27,314 nucleotides of DNA, taken from NCBI GenBank assembly GCA_036897485.1, contig JAYMTF010001008.1, positions 1 to 27,314 on the forward strand. Reading direction: 5' to 3'. Source of the stretch: Pelargonium nanum. Lineage: Eukaryota > Streptophyta > Magnoliopsida > Geraniales > Geraniaceae. Position numbers and translations under genes: made by a program. Below are positions 1 to 10,879 of the stretch, piece by piece. The first letter of the stretch is position 1; each line of letters opens with the position of its first letter. A model generated the notes under the pieces. That model had not been told where the DNA came from and did no database searches. It saw only the letters and a list, made by a program, of their open reading frames with translations.

Positions 1-151
1 TGAAGTTATAATAAAAAGTTTAATTTTAGAAATTTAAATTTATACCATTACTACAATTATTTTGATTTATTATACAATAATTTTAATTAATTAAATGAGT
101 TCGTTAAAATTCGTTAAAAATACCCGTGCACCGCACGGGTGCATAAACTAG
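1..151 (+). mobile_element. Helitron-like element, 3' terminus (body runs off the left edge)
   Basis: A perfect 8-bp stem (ACCCGTGC at 122-129, GCACGGGT at 133-140) with a 3-nt loop is followed after 7 nt by CTAG at 148-151 and then T. A GC-rich hairpin just upstream of CTRR, inserted next to a T, is the diagnostic 3' end of plant Helitrons. The sequence left of the hairpin is AT-rich with no coding sign, as in non-autonomous copies. The 5' TC end is outside the window, so length and autonomy cannot be judged. Confidence 0.62.
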
Positions 152-444
152 TTTTATTTTAAATTAATATCATAAATAAATTTAGTTAATTTGATTGTTG
201 TCAACATAAAATTTAGAAAACAATCATCATATTACCTTTAAAATAAATTAGACTAATTTAAATAAAATAACATAATTTGAGATCCAATTAAAACACTACA
301 GCTAATTTGAATATAAATATAAACGAAATTAAATTACACAATCAGATTCGAAATACAATCTCTAAACTAACTCAAAATTCAAATTGTCAGCTCCAGTGCC
401 ATATAATCTAAGTAGAAAGTCCACATTCAGAACCTTCGCTCCAT
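152..444. other. AT-rich intergenic / upstream region of the E2 gene
   Basis: This AT-rich stretch lies between the Helitron end and the TATA box of the E2 gene. No gene, repeat or RNA gene is evident. It probably holds the distal promoter of the E2 gene. Confidence 0.5.
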
Positions 445-452
445 CTATAAAT
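445..452 (+). promoter_or_regulatory. TATA box of the E2 gene
   Basis: TATAAATA lies 131 nt upstream of the ATG at 583. Transcription would start near 475-485, leaving a leader of about 100 nt that is pyrimidine-rich near its end (TCCTCCTCTAAACCCTCTC), typical of plant leaders. Confidence 0.6.
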
Positions 453-582
453 ACATCGAGTGTCGGCTTTTGATTTTCTCTTTTGCCCCCACTCGTCGTC
501 TTGTTCCTTCCTTCACCTCGCAGAGCTATTTTTAGCTCTCGCAAATTTTCCTTCTAGAATCCTCCTCTAAACCCTCTCTCCC

Positions 583-3186
583 ATGGCGTCTCAAGCGAGC
601 CTCCTCCTCCAGAAGCAACTCAAAGGTATTGCTATCGACAAATCGGTTCAATTTGGGCATTAATTGATTGCTTTTCGCTTTATAGGGTTTTGGATTTGGA
701 TTGTCCTAGGGCTGGATTTTGATTGATCGGTTCGATTTTGTTTTGCAGATCTTTGTAAAAACCCCGTCGATGGGTTCTCGGCCGGTTTGGTTGACGAGAG
801 CAATATCTTTGAATGGAGTGTTACCATTATTGGGCCTCCTGATACTCTTTAGTATGTGATTTATGTTCTTAATTTTGCATAAATTTTGTGTCTTTTGTAT
901 TAATTGGTTGGCCGTTAAACCCTATTGATGGTTTGTTTGCTGGTAATTGGTCAGATTATGCGATAAGATTGATTCAAGGGTTTAAAGTGTTGAATTGGGT
1001 GCAGTGATTGATTGCTTATGAGTTTTTATATGGAGAATGAATTTTATTAGGGTTTTGTTACTTGTTGTTGGTCGGTTAGGGTTTTAACGTGATGATCTAT
1101 TATTCATTAGTTCAACATCATCTATCATGTTCGAGTTTTGTGGGTGATTTGAATCTTTCTTGTTAATTCAGTGACTTGCAAGTATGGTGCGTGTATTGCT
1201 GACTATTCCTTTGGATTTTTTTTTTATGTTTATTTTACGTTCCTGGGTATCATTGGAAATTTGTTGATTCAGATATGCTTACTTCTTGGCTCTTTCTTGG
1301 ATATTATGTCCAGTTCCTCATCTAGTTGTCCTCTTCTTTAAGGAGTATGACTGAATGTTGTCATTCAGATATTTATTTATGTTTGCTATCAATTTGTGCT
1401 ATCTTCACCAAGGTTAATGTTCACTGATGTTCTTGTAAATCATTTACTTGCAGTGAGGGGGGATTTTTCAATGCCATCATGAGCTTCCCATCCAATTACC
1501 CAAACAGCCCTCCGACAGTGAAGTTTACTTCCGAAATATGGCACCCTAATGGTTGATAACTTTGCTTGCTCCTATCTATTTTTCTTTCCTTTATTGTTTA
1601 CCATCATCAGGTGGAACTTAATGTGGCTTCTTTCTGAATTGCAGTTTATCAAGATGGCCGTGTTTGCATATCAATTCTTCATCCCCCTGGGGATGACCCT
1701 AATGGATATGAGCTTGCAAGCGAACGCTGGACGCCTGTCCATACTGTATGTCTTAACCCTATGACCGTGTACATATTATCTTGTACAAGAATGAATTATG
1801 TGCTTCTTATATTATCTTTCAGAACCAGAAAATTAGAAGTGTTGTCTTCTAGTTGTAGATTCCAAGTTTTTTTATTGTTCTTTTCTTATTCACGTTACGT
1901 GCTCATAGATAATGTATATAGTTAAGTTGAGGAGATATCCTTTTAGATGATGACTTGCAATATAATCACACTCATAATCAATGATAATAGTGATAATACC
2001 CATTGTTTGCCACTGTTACAGAGAATGGGTTCATGTGGTACATGTCACATTATTTGTTTACAATACCTTGTAAATTTTATAGTGTTGTATACTTCTATTT
2101 ATATACTGCCACTCCTTTTTTGACAGGTTGAAAGTATAGTTTTGAGCATCATTTCAATGCTTTCCAGCCCTAATGATGAATCTCCTGCTAATGTTGAAGC
2201 TGCTGTAAGTGAACTCTAAACTTCTGGTTTATCCATCTATATATTTTCACAGCTATTTTAACTACAATTTATACTTCCAGCATTCACTCACAGCCAAATT
2301 CTTGATTTAATTTTGAGTTCCTGTTGTTTTAGTTCAAGCATTTTCTAAGTACAAGGCACTTGCTGACTGCTCATTAGTTTGCTTTGGTTATCTGTTCTTA
2401 AGGAGTTATAGATACTCATAGAAGTTCTGCTAGATTGTTGCAATCATAAACCATTAATGCCATTCAGCTTAATCACATATTTCTTGATGCTTGTCTCTCT
2501 AAATGAGCCAATTAACATTACTTCAAAATTTCAAACCTTTGAATAAGGTTCAATACACGAGTAACGGAGTAAGTGTGTGTTTGATTTGATTTGAAAGCAA
2601 GAGGGTCCCTTCGCTCAAGTGATTGAGGGTGAAGCTAATTTGTTAGCATACTGGCATGATGCTTACGAACAAATATTATCAATCTCTGTTTATCCTGATT
2701 CTTTGCTTGATCGAGTTTATAATTGTTCCATGGATTCTATGCAAGAATGCATGTTCCACCATGTCCCTGTGTTTGCTAATGTATTTAATAATTTTTCTAG
2801 TCTGTAGAGAACATCATTGGACATTCATTTCACCATTGATATAAGTAATCAAGTAATCAATTAGGTGGCTTCTACCCAACTCCAAGATAACTGAGAATCT
2901 AGAAACTTGTACTATTTACTTTTCTTCCTGAGGGTTCTGGTTTGATTGCTTTGGGCGCATGACAAGTTATTATATGCTTAATAGTTGCAATAACGGTTCT
3001 GGTGGCTGCAAGTTATTTTGGATTTTTTTAGTGTTCTCTTTGTTACGTGGTAGTGTAGAAAAGCCAAAATTTGTGCTAAGAAATATTGGTTGGCATGTCA
3101 AATTGCAGAAGGAATGGAGAGATAGGAGAGAGGAATTCAAGAAGAAGGTTAGCCGATGTGTGAGACGCTCACAAGAAATGCTATGA
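583..3186 (+). CDS. UBC7: Ubiquitin-conjugating enzyme E2, UBC7/UBE2G2 class
   Basis: Six exons: 583-625, 749-851, 1454-1551, 1645-1745, 2127-2204 and 3109-3186, all GT-AG, giving 166 aa, the length of Arabidopsis UBC7 and UBC13. Seen in the sequence: the UBC fold with the HPN motif at residues 79-81, the catalytic cysteine C89 in GRVCISIL, and the acidic loop after it ([17 protein letters not shown], 94-110), which is the hallmark of the Ubc7/Cdc34/UBE2G class. Family knowledge: these E2s accept ubiquitin from E1 and build K48-linked chains; the Ubc7/UBE2G2 branch works with ER-membrane E3 ligases in ER-associated degradation. The ATG is chosen because [16 protein letters not shown] is the family N-terminus. 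The last intron is the longest (904 bp). The close plant paralogues UBC7, UBC13 and UBC14 cannot be told apart here, so the symbol names the class. Nothing looks broken. Confidence 0.95.
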
Positions 3187-3972
3187 TCTGCGTCTTCTCT
3201 GCCTGTGTGCTGCCAGAGATTGGTTGGCTTGTCTTAATGAATTGTGTGAAGAAGGGACTGGTTCACCAAGTTATCAGCAGGCCCTTGTAGAATTGCCATT
3301 GGAGGTTCCTATACCTATCCTTTTATTTTAGTCAATTTCTTCTTTTTTTCTCTGCATCGTCAAGTTATTGTCACAACTGGGGGGACTTTTTGTATTCAAA
3401 AGCATCTTGGTTAGTAATTCGTAACCAGTGTTCTTGAGTCCTTAATGTCGTTTGTTTAGATAATTCATTAGATTGAGCCTATGTATGAATTTGACAATTT
3501 TCTATTTATGTTTCAATGTTAAGTAGGTGCAACCTTTATTTACCGTAATTCTGAATGTGTTGACTGAATTGTGCTAAACTTGTCATTCCCGCTGTTGATA
3601 CATCCTCGCAATAATCCGAATTATAGGTCAAAGCTGATGATCCGATCAAGTATTTTGAAACCATAATTTTTGCATAGATATTTCTTTATTGCTTCTTCTT
3701 AACAATCAAAGAGATATGTACATTTTCTGGGTACAAAAGTAGATAATTTTTTGGCCCGAGATGTTCCCACTTTGTCGTGAATATGCAGAAACATAAAATT
3801 TTGTCATTGCAGCCCTGTCCCTTTCTTGAATTTCAACCTGGGTTCACATGTCTCTGCATCTTTAGACCTTAAATACATTCAAAATATCTACATGTATTTG
3901 AATTGTTAGATGGTAGGCGTCGCTTTTGAAACTTGTCACCTGGCAATCGTCTAATATAGCTTTTATCAAGTA
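3187..3972 (+). other. 3' UTR of the E2 gene and intergenic sequence
   Basis: The first few hundred bases after the stop are presumably the 3' UTR. T-rich stretches and short AATAAT-like motifs are present, but no poly(A) site can be fixed. The rest is AT-rich and shows no coding potential or clear repeat up to the MITE-like element. Confidence 0.45.
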
Positions 3973-4088
3973 ACCTTTCCGTCCCAAAATGAGGATCCTG
4001 TAACGAATGTTCTCTTTTCAAAACAAACGATCATGAGATACAAACGTAGTTGTGCACAACGAATACAATCATTTTGAGATGAAAAGAG
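3973..4088. mobile_element. Stowaway-like (Tc1/mariner) MITE, about 116 bp
   Basis: The left end reads CCTTTCCGTCCCAAAATGA just after TA (3971-3972). The right end, read in reverse, gives CTCTTTTCATCTCAAAATGA and is followed by TA (4089-4090). The ends are imperfect inverted repeats sharing CTTTYCRTCYCAAAATGA, close to the Stowaway end consensus (CTCCCTCCGTCCCA), with a TA target duplication. There is no coding capacity, as expected for a MITE. The ends have diverged, so the copy is old. Confidence 0.55.
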
Positions 4089-4570
4089 TATGAGAGATAG
4101 TCTGATGTCACAACTCACGGGTACATTACACATTATTGTTGCAACCCAGATAGTCATGGTTTGAGACTTTAGCTATACTTTTTTGTTCCGAAAATGACTG
4201 TTTGGTGTGCTGTGAATGAAAGTTCACTGATCCAAATATATCGCAAATTTTTTCATATATAAATGTACAATAGTCGACTGATAAATGTTTTTTAAAAAAT
4301 ACACGTGTAAAACACATGCACTGATCATCTTCCATTTTATTGGTTAGCAATAATAATTCATTTCAGAAAAAGTTTAGTTATTCTCAAGATGTGAATAACT
4401 AAACCTATTCCAAAAGAAAGTCAAGAAGAACATGAAGAATCAACTTCTCAACCTATTCCAAAAGTGATAATATTTCAAGAACCTAAACGACTTCAGCCCA
4501 AATAAACATAACTAAAGGGCTTAGGCTCTGAACTCAAATCGGCCCACAGTAGAAAGCCCAAAACTATCAC
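4089..4570. other. Intergenic, AT-rich, with a short direct repeat
   Basis: No gene is seen. A 15-bp direct repeat (AACCTATTCCAAAAG) occurs at 4402-4416 and 4450-4464, the copies 48 bp apart. Open frames here are short and show no family resemblance. Confidence 0.5.
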
Positions 4571-4572
4571 AC

Positions 4573-4577
4573 AAAAA
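4573..4577 (-). terminator. Pol III terminator of tRNA-His
   Basis: On the minus strand a TTTTT run starts 6 nt past the tRNA 3' end, the usual RNA polymerase III stop. Confidence 0.75.
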
Positions 4578-4582
4578 CAATT

Positions 4583-4654
4583 TGTGGCTGCTGGGATTCG
4601 AGCCCAGGGCTCCACGGCCACAACGTGGAATTCTCACCACTAAACTACAGCCAC
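4583..4654 (-). tRNA. tRNA-His (anticodon GUG)
   Basis: The minus strand folds as a complete 72-nt cloverleaf. The acceptor pairs GTGGCTG with CAGCCAC and the discriminator base is A. The anticodon stem CCACG/CGTGG closes the loop TTGTGGC, with GTG at plus positions 4619-4621. The T stem CTGGG/CCCAG closes the loop CTCGAAT. There is no intron and no encoded CCA. The sequence is nearly the standard plant nuclear tRNA-His. The extra 5' G(-1) of tRNA-His is added after transcription by a guanylyltransferase. The internal A and B boxes are intact, so the gene looks functional. Confidence 0.97.
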
Positions 4655-4655
4655 A

Positions 4656-5790
4656 ATGTGATACTTCTTTTGAATTAAGGGTATAATATTTATAAAAATA
4701 TTTTTTATAATAAAAATTGATTACTTCTTTTTTTAGAAAATATATTCGTGGATAAATTACTAATAGTGTCTTTGAGTTAGTTAGTATCTCTTCAATTTTT
4801 TACATGTTCTTGGAGATAGAAGAATATATTTGTGACTTTTTCTCGCCGCAAAAATAATAGATTTGTAAATAAATAAGAAACGATTAAATTGCATAGTTAC
4901 CTACCTTTGCTTCAAATATATCAAGTTTCACGTGAATATTAGAGATCTATCTTAGCAGAAGTTGATTGAATGTTTGAAACATTCATTAGAGTCATTAGAG
5001 TCAGAATGAGATTCTCCACGTTATGACTAGCGAATTAATTGCAAACAAGCGGGATCATTCTATCCCTCAATTTCTTATATCATCTCATACCTTTCTTTGA
5101 GGCAAGGAATTTTGATTTCTCACGAAGAAGCGGTTGTCGCAAGTCATCTCCTAAGATTCATCCTACCATCAACTATACGACAAGTATATGTATGTCCACT
5201 TGTTCAAATCTCAAATAAGATGATGAAACAACGGTCAAAATCAAACTCCACGATCAAGTCGAGCCCAGTTCTTCTCATTTCGACAAGATGCTTTCACGGA
5301 ATGACTAGGGACAATTATTTTCCTTGACTATAAGAAGATGCTCTATGATGGACGTGTAGCATGTAGTAATTTCATACTCAAATTGAATTTATTTGAGTTG
5401 GAAAAAACATAATCCCAAAACAAAATTTAGTTGTAAAAGCTACTATCATAAAATTTCATAAATTTCTCCATAACCAAACAAGTTTTTCATTGATTGATCC
5501 AACAATCAATATCATTATCCTCAAAGTCACATGTTAGCTGGCATTACACCTAAATTTTTGGACAAATGCACAATCAAAACAAATCATTAACACATAACCC
5601 AAATACAAATTACGAACATTAATTTCGCCATGTCATTTTGCGTTTTCATTCTTATCCTTTGCCACTCTTATCTCAACAAATATGATTTTCTTACCCAAAA
5701 AAGCCGGAAAAGAAAATTATCAGATTATATGTCGTAAAGACAATTTTCCTAAATAAGACGCACAAAACAAATGGTGTTCATGCACCAAAT
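4656..5790. other. Intergenic region with no supported gene
   Basis: AT-rich sequence between the tRNA and the UXS promoter. The longest open frame, near 5097-5327, starts at a non-ATG codon, matches no family I know and overlaps ordinary AT-rich DNA. A short direct repeat (ATTAGAGTC, twice near 4986-5003) is present. The last few hundred bases probably belong to the UXS promoter. Confidence 0.5.
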
Positions 5791-5797
5791 CGCACCA

Positions 5798-5833
5798 CAC
5801 GTGGCCGTTTTCAAGTTACGTCTCCTTATAAAC
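5798..5833 (+). promoter_or_regulatory. UXS promoter: G-box and TATA box
   Basis: CACGTG (5798-5803, within CCACACGTGGC) is a perfect G-box core recognised by plant bZIP and bHLH factors. A TATA box (TATAAAC, 5827-5833) follows about 25 bp later, which would place the start site near 5858. A first non-coding exon ending at 5945 fits this. That light or stress factors act here is inference. Confidence 0.55.
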
Positions 5834-5914
5834 AACGCAAGTAGCTGATGATTCAAAAGACGACTCATTTGTAAGAAATCCGAGTCAGATCATACCCTCC
5901 ATTTTCGATCTCTA

Positions 5915-5922
5915 AAACCCTA
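5915..5922 (+). promoter_or_regulatory. Telo-box in the UXS leader exon
   Basis: AAACCCTA sits in the non-coding first exon, just downstream of the expected start site. Telo-boxes at this position are common in plant housekeeping genes expressed in dividing cells. Confidence 0.5.
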
Positions 5923-6446
5923 GATTTTCTACCCCAAACGACAAGGTACGGTGAAATAAGGATTCGATTTTAATGTTTTTTTGTTTAATCTTAAAAAAGT
6001 CAATTTTGCTAGGTTTGGTGAGATGCAACTGCTGTTTTAGCTGTTGGTGGTGTTGTTATTGAGCACCTATCATCACACTAACCTCTATGCTTTTCGTGAT
6101 TTTGAAGCCTTCGATTTTTCTTATTTGTGAATTTTTAATTCGCCATTTGGTGGAGGAAGTTTCGTTTTTTTTTTTTTTTTGTTGGAAATTTGATCTCTGG
6201 GACTATAAATACGAGTTTTGAAGTAGTGAGATCACAACTCATTCTAGGGTTTTCTGCTCAACTTACTGTCAAAAGGGTATATCTAGAAATCAGTTTTTTG
6301 TTAATGATTTAGACGTTTTTAATCTTTCTCAGTTTTGATGACATTAATGCTCGTTTTGCGTGTACGGGTTGTGTATTTATTATGAAAAATTGATGGGTTT
6401 GTTTGATTTGTGGTTGGTACAGAGCTTAAAGGGGAGATCTGAGGCA

Positions 6447-9400
6447 ATGGCACACAGTTCCTCCAATGGAGATAGCCTAAAAACAACAAAGCCTCCTCCA
6501 AACCCGTCGCCTCTGCGGAATTCCAAGTTTTTTCAGGTGATTTTTATATGAACTGGTAGTAATTGTTCAAAGGTTGCTAGTATATATGGATACTTGCGAT
6601 GCATGGATCATCTGATTTAACAGTCAGTTACTGATTTGCTGCGGATAACTTATTTTTAGTTCAAAATTTGATTGATCTGTTGTGTTAAAACAAGAGTTCG
6701 GAGTTTGATATTGCTTTATACGTACTCTATTCAATTGCTATAGTGTGCAAGAAATGTTTTTTATAGTCTATGCAGTACAGAGATTGAATTCTATTCTGTC
6801 TTTCTGAATAACATTTTTTCATTTCATGGATCTTATGATATTCCTCTGTAATTGTCAGATCACAATGTTTTCATTTCGGTCTATCCAAATATTAGCCTTA
6901 TATTTTCTATACCAAGGCAGATCTTACCATTATTACTGACAGATCTAACTTCCCTTTTCTTTGCTCAATCATTATAGTGATTGTGTGATAAATCAGAGGT
7001 GGGATTGTATCATGTTTTTATGTGACCAGTTGTATCGCCAACATTACGTCCAATTTACTTTAGCCATAAGTACTCGTAACCAATAACTTGTTTGGTGGGC
7101 TGTTGAATAATCATTGATCACATTTTGTTATTGATGACAGTCCAATATGAGGATTTTGGTTACGGGAGGAGCCGGATTCATTGGTTCTCACCTGGTGGAC
7201 AGATTAATGCAAAATGAAAAGAATGAGGTTAGCATTTCTTTTGATCCCTTCTTTTGTTTGATTGTAATCCCTTTGCATCTATTGTTTTGTACTTGTAAGT
7301 TGGAAGAACACTTACTCAAGTACCAACAGAACATGCTGCTGTTCACTTTGTAGACATGGATTCAGTGATGTAGATGGTTATGTTTGCAATAACATGTCTC
7401 TGGTTCTTTCTCTCTTAGGTAATTGTTGCTGATAACTATTTCACTGGGTCAAAAGACAATCTCAAGAAATGGATTGGACATCCAAGATTTGAGCTTATTC
7501 GACATGGTAATTTCTTGTCTTTTAGTCTGTTCCTTTTGTCGAGTCCCGAGTTGGTGATTTCTATTGTTTTATCAATCAATGTAATGCAGTTTTATGTATG
7601 CCGTTTGTACAATAATGCCTTGCCCCAGCCTATGATTTTATCTGTAGTATGTCTGTAATTTGGAAAAGTATAGTTATACTATAAACGAACCTATTTACAA
7701 TGAACCAATTCAACCAGCATTCTTTCCAGTTAAAACATGAAGCTGAATTATCTCTTTTGACTTGTTTTTACTTCATATAGTTATTCCGTTTCAGTTTTCT
7801 GTTGCCTTCCAATTTGATGTACGGCCTGCGCACTTGTTCCCTCTAGTTTCCTTTTCTGGTTTTACATAGGTTATTTGGACTGAAATGTTTTCTGCTGTAT
7901 GCTTATTTGCTTCTTTCACAGATGTCACGGAACCACTATTGGTCGAGGTTGATCAGATTTACCATCTTGCATGCCCTGCTTCACCAATTTTCTATAAATA
8001 CAATCCTGTAAAGGTGTGTATTTAACTATATATGTGTCTACTTGACCCAATTTGGGCGGTTTAGTCTCAAATTTATCAGTTTAAGTATGTGAACTGTAAT
8101 TGTATAACGGTTTTTTAGACTCTCCCTGATTTGCAAGCATATGATTTTTTTACAGACGATAAAGACAAATGTGATTGGTACACTGAACATGCTAGGACTG
8201 GCCAAGCGAGTTGGAGCAAGGTTTGAGGATTTGATCATCATTTATTACTTTGAACAGTCTCGTTTATTGCTCTTTCTTATTTATTATATTTGGTCTTCAG
8301 GATTTTGCTCACTTCAACATCGGAGGTATATGGAGATCCTCTTGTGCATCCCCAACCTGAGACCTACTGGGGCAATGTCAACCCAATTGGTATATTTACT
8401 ACTTAACTTTTTGAGCTTATCTATATCACTTTTTTCTGATCTAAAATTTGTCATTTTTTTGGGTATCTGCTGAAAACATTACTTATGCAGAAGGAAACAT
8501 ATCTCAGTTTTTTATACCCTTAACTTCAAATTAGAGTTACTGTTTTATTTGCTTGTATAAACTGGCATACATGGACTTGCATGAAGCTGGTACGGGAAAA
8601 AAAAAGTGAAATGTTTGTTTACCCTGACTATTTCCGTAGATTAAAACCTGGAGGAACTGAATTCTCCAATGTGATTATCATTTAAGTCATTTTTGTCGTA
8701 ATTCAAGATAGAACATTGTAGAATTTACTGTGAGATTTATATATCTTGCAATGTTTGAATGCCACTTAGAGACTTAATTTCTATTCTCTTACTCTGTTTG
8801 TTATTTTACAAAGATATCAGACAATGTTTGGGATATTTATATCTTTCAATGCCAAATACATATATATTCCCTGGTACTGTGGTACAAATTAAGCTTATTT
8901 GCTTCTTTAGTGCGGATGACTGAAGACATCTTTTGTATGTATAACAGGAGTCCGGAGCTGCTATGATGAGGGGAAGCGTGTTGCTGAAACTCTGATGTTT
9001 GACTATCACAGGCAGCATGGCATAGGTATGGACTACTTTTTTTTTTCTTTGGCGGAAGGTTTCTTTTTGAACGACTTATTGATTGATTTGATTTTTTTTT
9101 TCTTTTCAAAGAAATCCGAATTGCTAGAATCTTCAACACATATGGACCACGCATGAATATTGATGATGGGCGTGTGGTCAGCAATTTCATTGCTCAAGCA
9201 CTTCGGTAGGTCCTTCTGCCATTTCATGGTTGCTTTTAGATGTACATTTACGTCAATATCTAGACCATTTGATTCTCACTCTTTTAATGATGTAAATGTT
9301 GACTTTTGTATCCTGTTTTGCACTGTCAGTGGTGAACCATTGACTGTCCAAGCTCCTGGAACTCAGACCCGAAGCTTTTGTTACGTCTCTGACATGGTAT

Positions 9401-9974
9401 GTTGTCGACAAAACATATGCACAAGTTACTCTATACAATATATTGTTGTCGCATTATCTGACTATCTAAACTTCTGAAGGTTGATGGCCTTGTACGGCTC
9501 ATGGAAGGAGAGAACACCGGGCCAATCAACATTGGAAACCCAGGTAGGTCCAATGATTTGCATACTTCAAAGTTCAAACACCGTCTTTTTACTGAAACTA
9601 CTTTCTTGCCCTTGCTAACCTATGAATTCTCTTAGGCGAATTCACTATGCTCGAGCTGGCTGAGACAGTGAAGGAGGTTTGTATTTTGTGCCCATTCTGT
9701 ATTAACTGTATGGTTGAATAATTTGAATTCCATTTCGATTGATAGTTCGAGATATAAACACGGTTGTGTAACTTGTGTTGTTGTGCAGCTCATCAACCCC
9801 GATGTGGAGATAAAGCATGTAGAGAACACTCCCGATGATCCACGACAGAGGAACCCCGACATTACCAAGGCAAAGGAATTGCTGGGATGGGAGCCGAAAA
9901 TCAAGCTGCGGGACGGTCTTCCCCTTATGGAGGAAGATTTCAGGCTGAGGCTTGGAGTTGCCAAAAAGAAGTGA
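6447..9974 (+). CDS. UXS: UDP-glucuronate decarboxylase (UDP-xylose synthase), cytosolic type
   Basis: Twelve coding exons: 6447-6536, 7141-7227, 7419-7506, 7922-8013, 8156-8220, 8301-8389, 8948-9025, 9112-9205, 9330-9396, 9480-9543, 9636-9676 and 9789-9974, giving 346 aa. A leader intron (5946 to about 6422) precedes the start exon. The enzyme converts UDP-glucuronate to UDP-xylose with NAD, feeding xylan, xyloglucan and glycoprotein synthesis. Seen: the Rossmann motif GGAGFIG (39-45), TSTSEVYG (145-152) carrying the catalytic Thr/Ser and Glu, the YxxxK pair Y176/K180 in SCYDEGK, and the family's TRSFCYVSD. The short N-terminus ([10 protein letters not shown]...) has no membrane span, so this is the soluble UXS3/5/6-like group rather than the Golgi-anchored UXS1/2/4 group. 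All residues known to be essential appear present. The paralogue number cannot be assigned. Confidence 0.96.
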
Positions 9975-10343
9975 GCACAGAAACTGGAGAATTTAGGTGG
10001 GCACTGTTTTGTTCATGGGTCTTGCATTTTACAATGGAGTACTACTACTAGGTACTTTTGCTGAGAAAAATATGACATCAAAACCTGTTCCCATTGTGTG
10101 TCTTATTATATATTTGAGATATTGTTGAAAGTGAGCTCCCTTTTTCTACACTGTAGCTATGAGATTGTTCATGAGTTGCTTGTTGCCTTGGCAATTTTGT
10201 TGCTGCAATGATTATTATAATAAAGGTTTTCTTTTAAATTTGTCTTGCAATTGTTCTCATTAATAGAGTGATTATCAACAAAACTCTAAATGCATGTAAA
10301 GAACCTCAAGTTTGAGTGTTTGATCTTTTTGAGGTTTTTCAAG
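9975..10343 (+). other. UXS 3' UTR with poly(A) signal
   Basis: A TG- and T-rich stretch follows the stop. AATAAA at 10219-10224 is a good near-upstream poly(A) element, predicting cleavage about 15-30 nt later. No gene is seen beyond it before the tandem duplication. Confidence 0.55.
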
Positions 10344-10473
10344 GAGGTATTGTTGGCTGACTTTTTATTTTTGTTACAAATTAATATAAAAGCATTTTTC
10401 GATTTTTTGAGGTATTGTTGGCTGACCTTTTATTTTTGTTACAAATTAATATAAAAACATTTTTTGATTTTTT
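10344..10473. repeat. 65-bp tandem duplication (two units)
   Basis: Units 10344-10408 and 10409-10473 both begin GAGGTATTGTTGGCTGAC and run through TTTTATTTTTGTTACAAATT to a T-rich end. They differ at only a few positions, so the duplication is fairly recent. A partial third match (CATTTTTTGATTTTT) lies at 10865-10879, on the far side of the SINE-like insert. Confidence 0.85.
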
Positions 10474-10664
10474 TTGTCTAAGTCATGAGATTCTCTGGGT
10501 AAACTCGCGTTGCCACCTTCTCAGCGTCAGCGGGACTCAAACTTGAAGTTAGTACTTTTAAACTATATTATCACACAAATACTACTAATTATTCGAGAAT
10601 AAGTCACACATAAAGCTCATTCCTCTTTTTTAAGAAGTGTTGAGTGGAAATCGAACGAAAGCAC
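10474..10664 (-). mobile_element. Degenerate SINE, minus strand, same family as the copy at 15260-15463
   Basis: Read on the minus strand, 10646-10657 gives a B-box-like CGTTCGATTTCC. The segment from about 10548 to 10660 aligns by eye with 15309-15411. Shared blocks are TTTTAAAC, a CGAGA block, a CACA..AAAGCT-like block, and TGTTGAGTGG-AATCGAACG-AAGC. Boundaries are uncertain because another SINE-like module follows directly. Confidence 0.5.
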
Positions 10665-10679
10665 AACCTAGACCAATCA

Positions 10680-10864
10680 AGATATGTAGAACCAAGTGGT
10701 TAAAAACACTTTGAATTTCTTTTGAGGTCTCAAGTTCGAGCCTTCTTGTCGACGGTATAGGAAGAGATTTGTGGGTGAGGTTTAGGAGAACCCTCCTTTT
10801 AGAAAGAGAAATATTGTTACTTCGAGTATGATGTCCCGTTGCTGATAAAAAAAACGTTTTGAAG
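10680..10864 (+). mobile_element. SINE-like module, plus strand
   Basis: The A-box-like TAGAACCAAGTGGTT (10687-10701) and B box AGTTCGAGCC (10733-10742) are about 35 nt apart, as in tRNA-derived SINEs, and an A8 tail lies at 10847-10854. The repeat CATTTTTTGATTTTT (10458-10472 and 10865-10879) flanks this module plus the minus-strand one. It could be the target duplication of a compound insertion, or simply a leftover third unit of the tandem repeat. Confidence 0.5.
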
Positions 10865-10879
10865 CATTTTTTGATTTTT

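Noticed and set aside
2619-2844. Two overlapping frames inside intron 5 of the E2 gene
   Set aside because: They lie wholly within an intron, overlap each other in different frames and resemble nothing known.
3966-4350. Two minus-strand frames around the Stowaway-like element
   Set aside because: One covers the MITE-like element itself and the other overlaps it in a different frame; neither shows a known domain.
5097-5327. 76-codon plus-strand open frame in the region between tRNA-His and UXS
   Set aside because: It starts at a non-ATG codon, has no family resemblance, no promoter or splice context, and the base composition of its surroundings.
6165-6180. T16 homopolymer in the UXS leader intron
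   Set aside because: Could suggest a reversed SINE tail, but no A/B boxes or target duplication were found beside it; probably a plain homopolymer.
8846-9190. Minus-strand frames over UXS exons 7-8
   Set aside because: Antisense to well-supported exons; lysine-rich stretches come from poly-T intron sequence.
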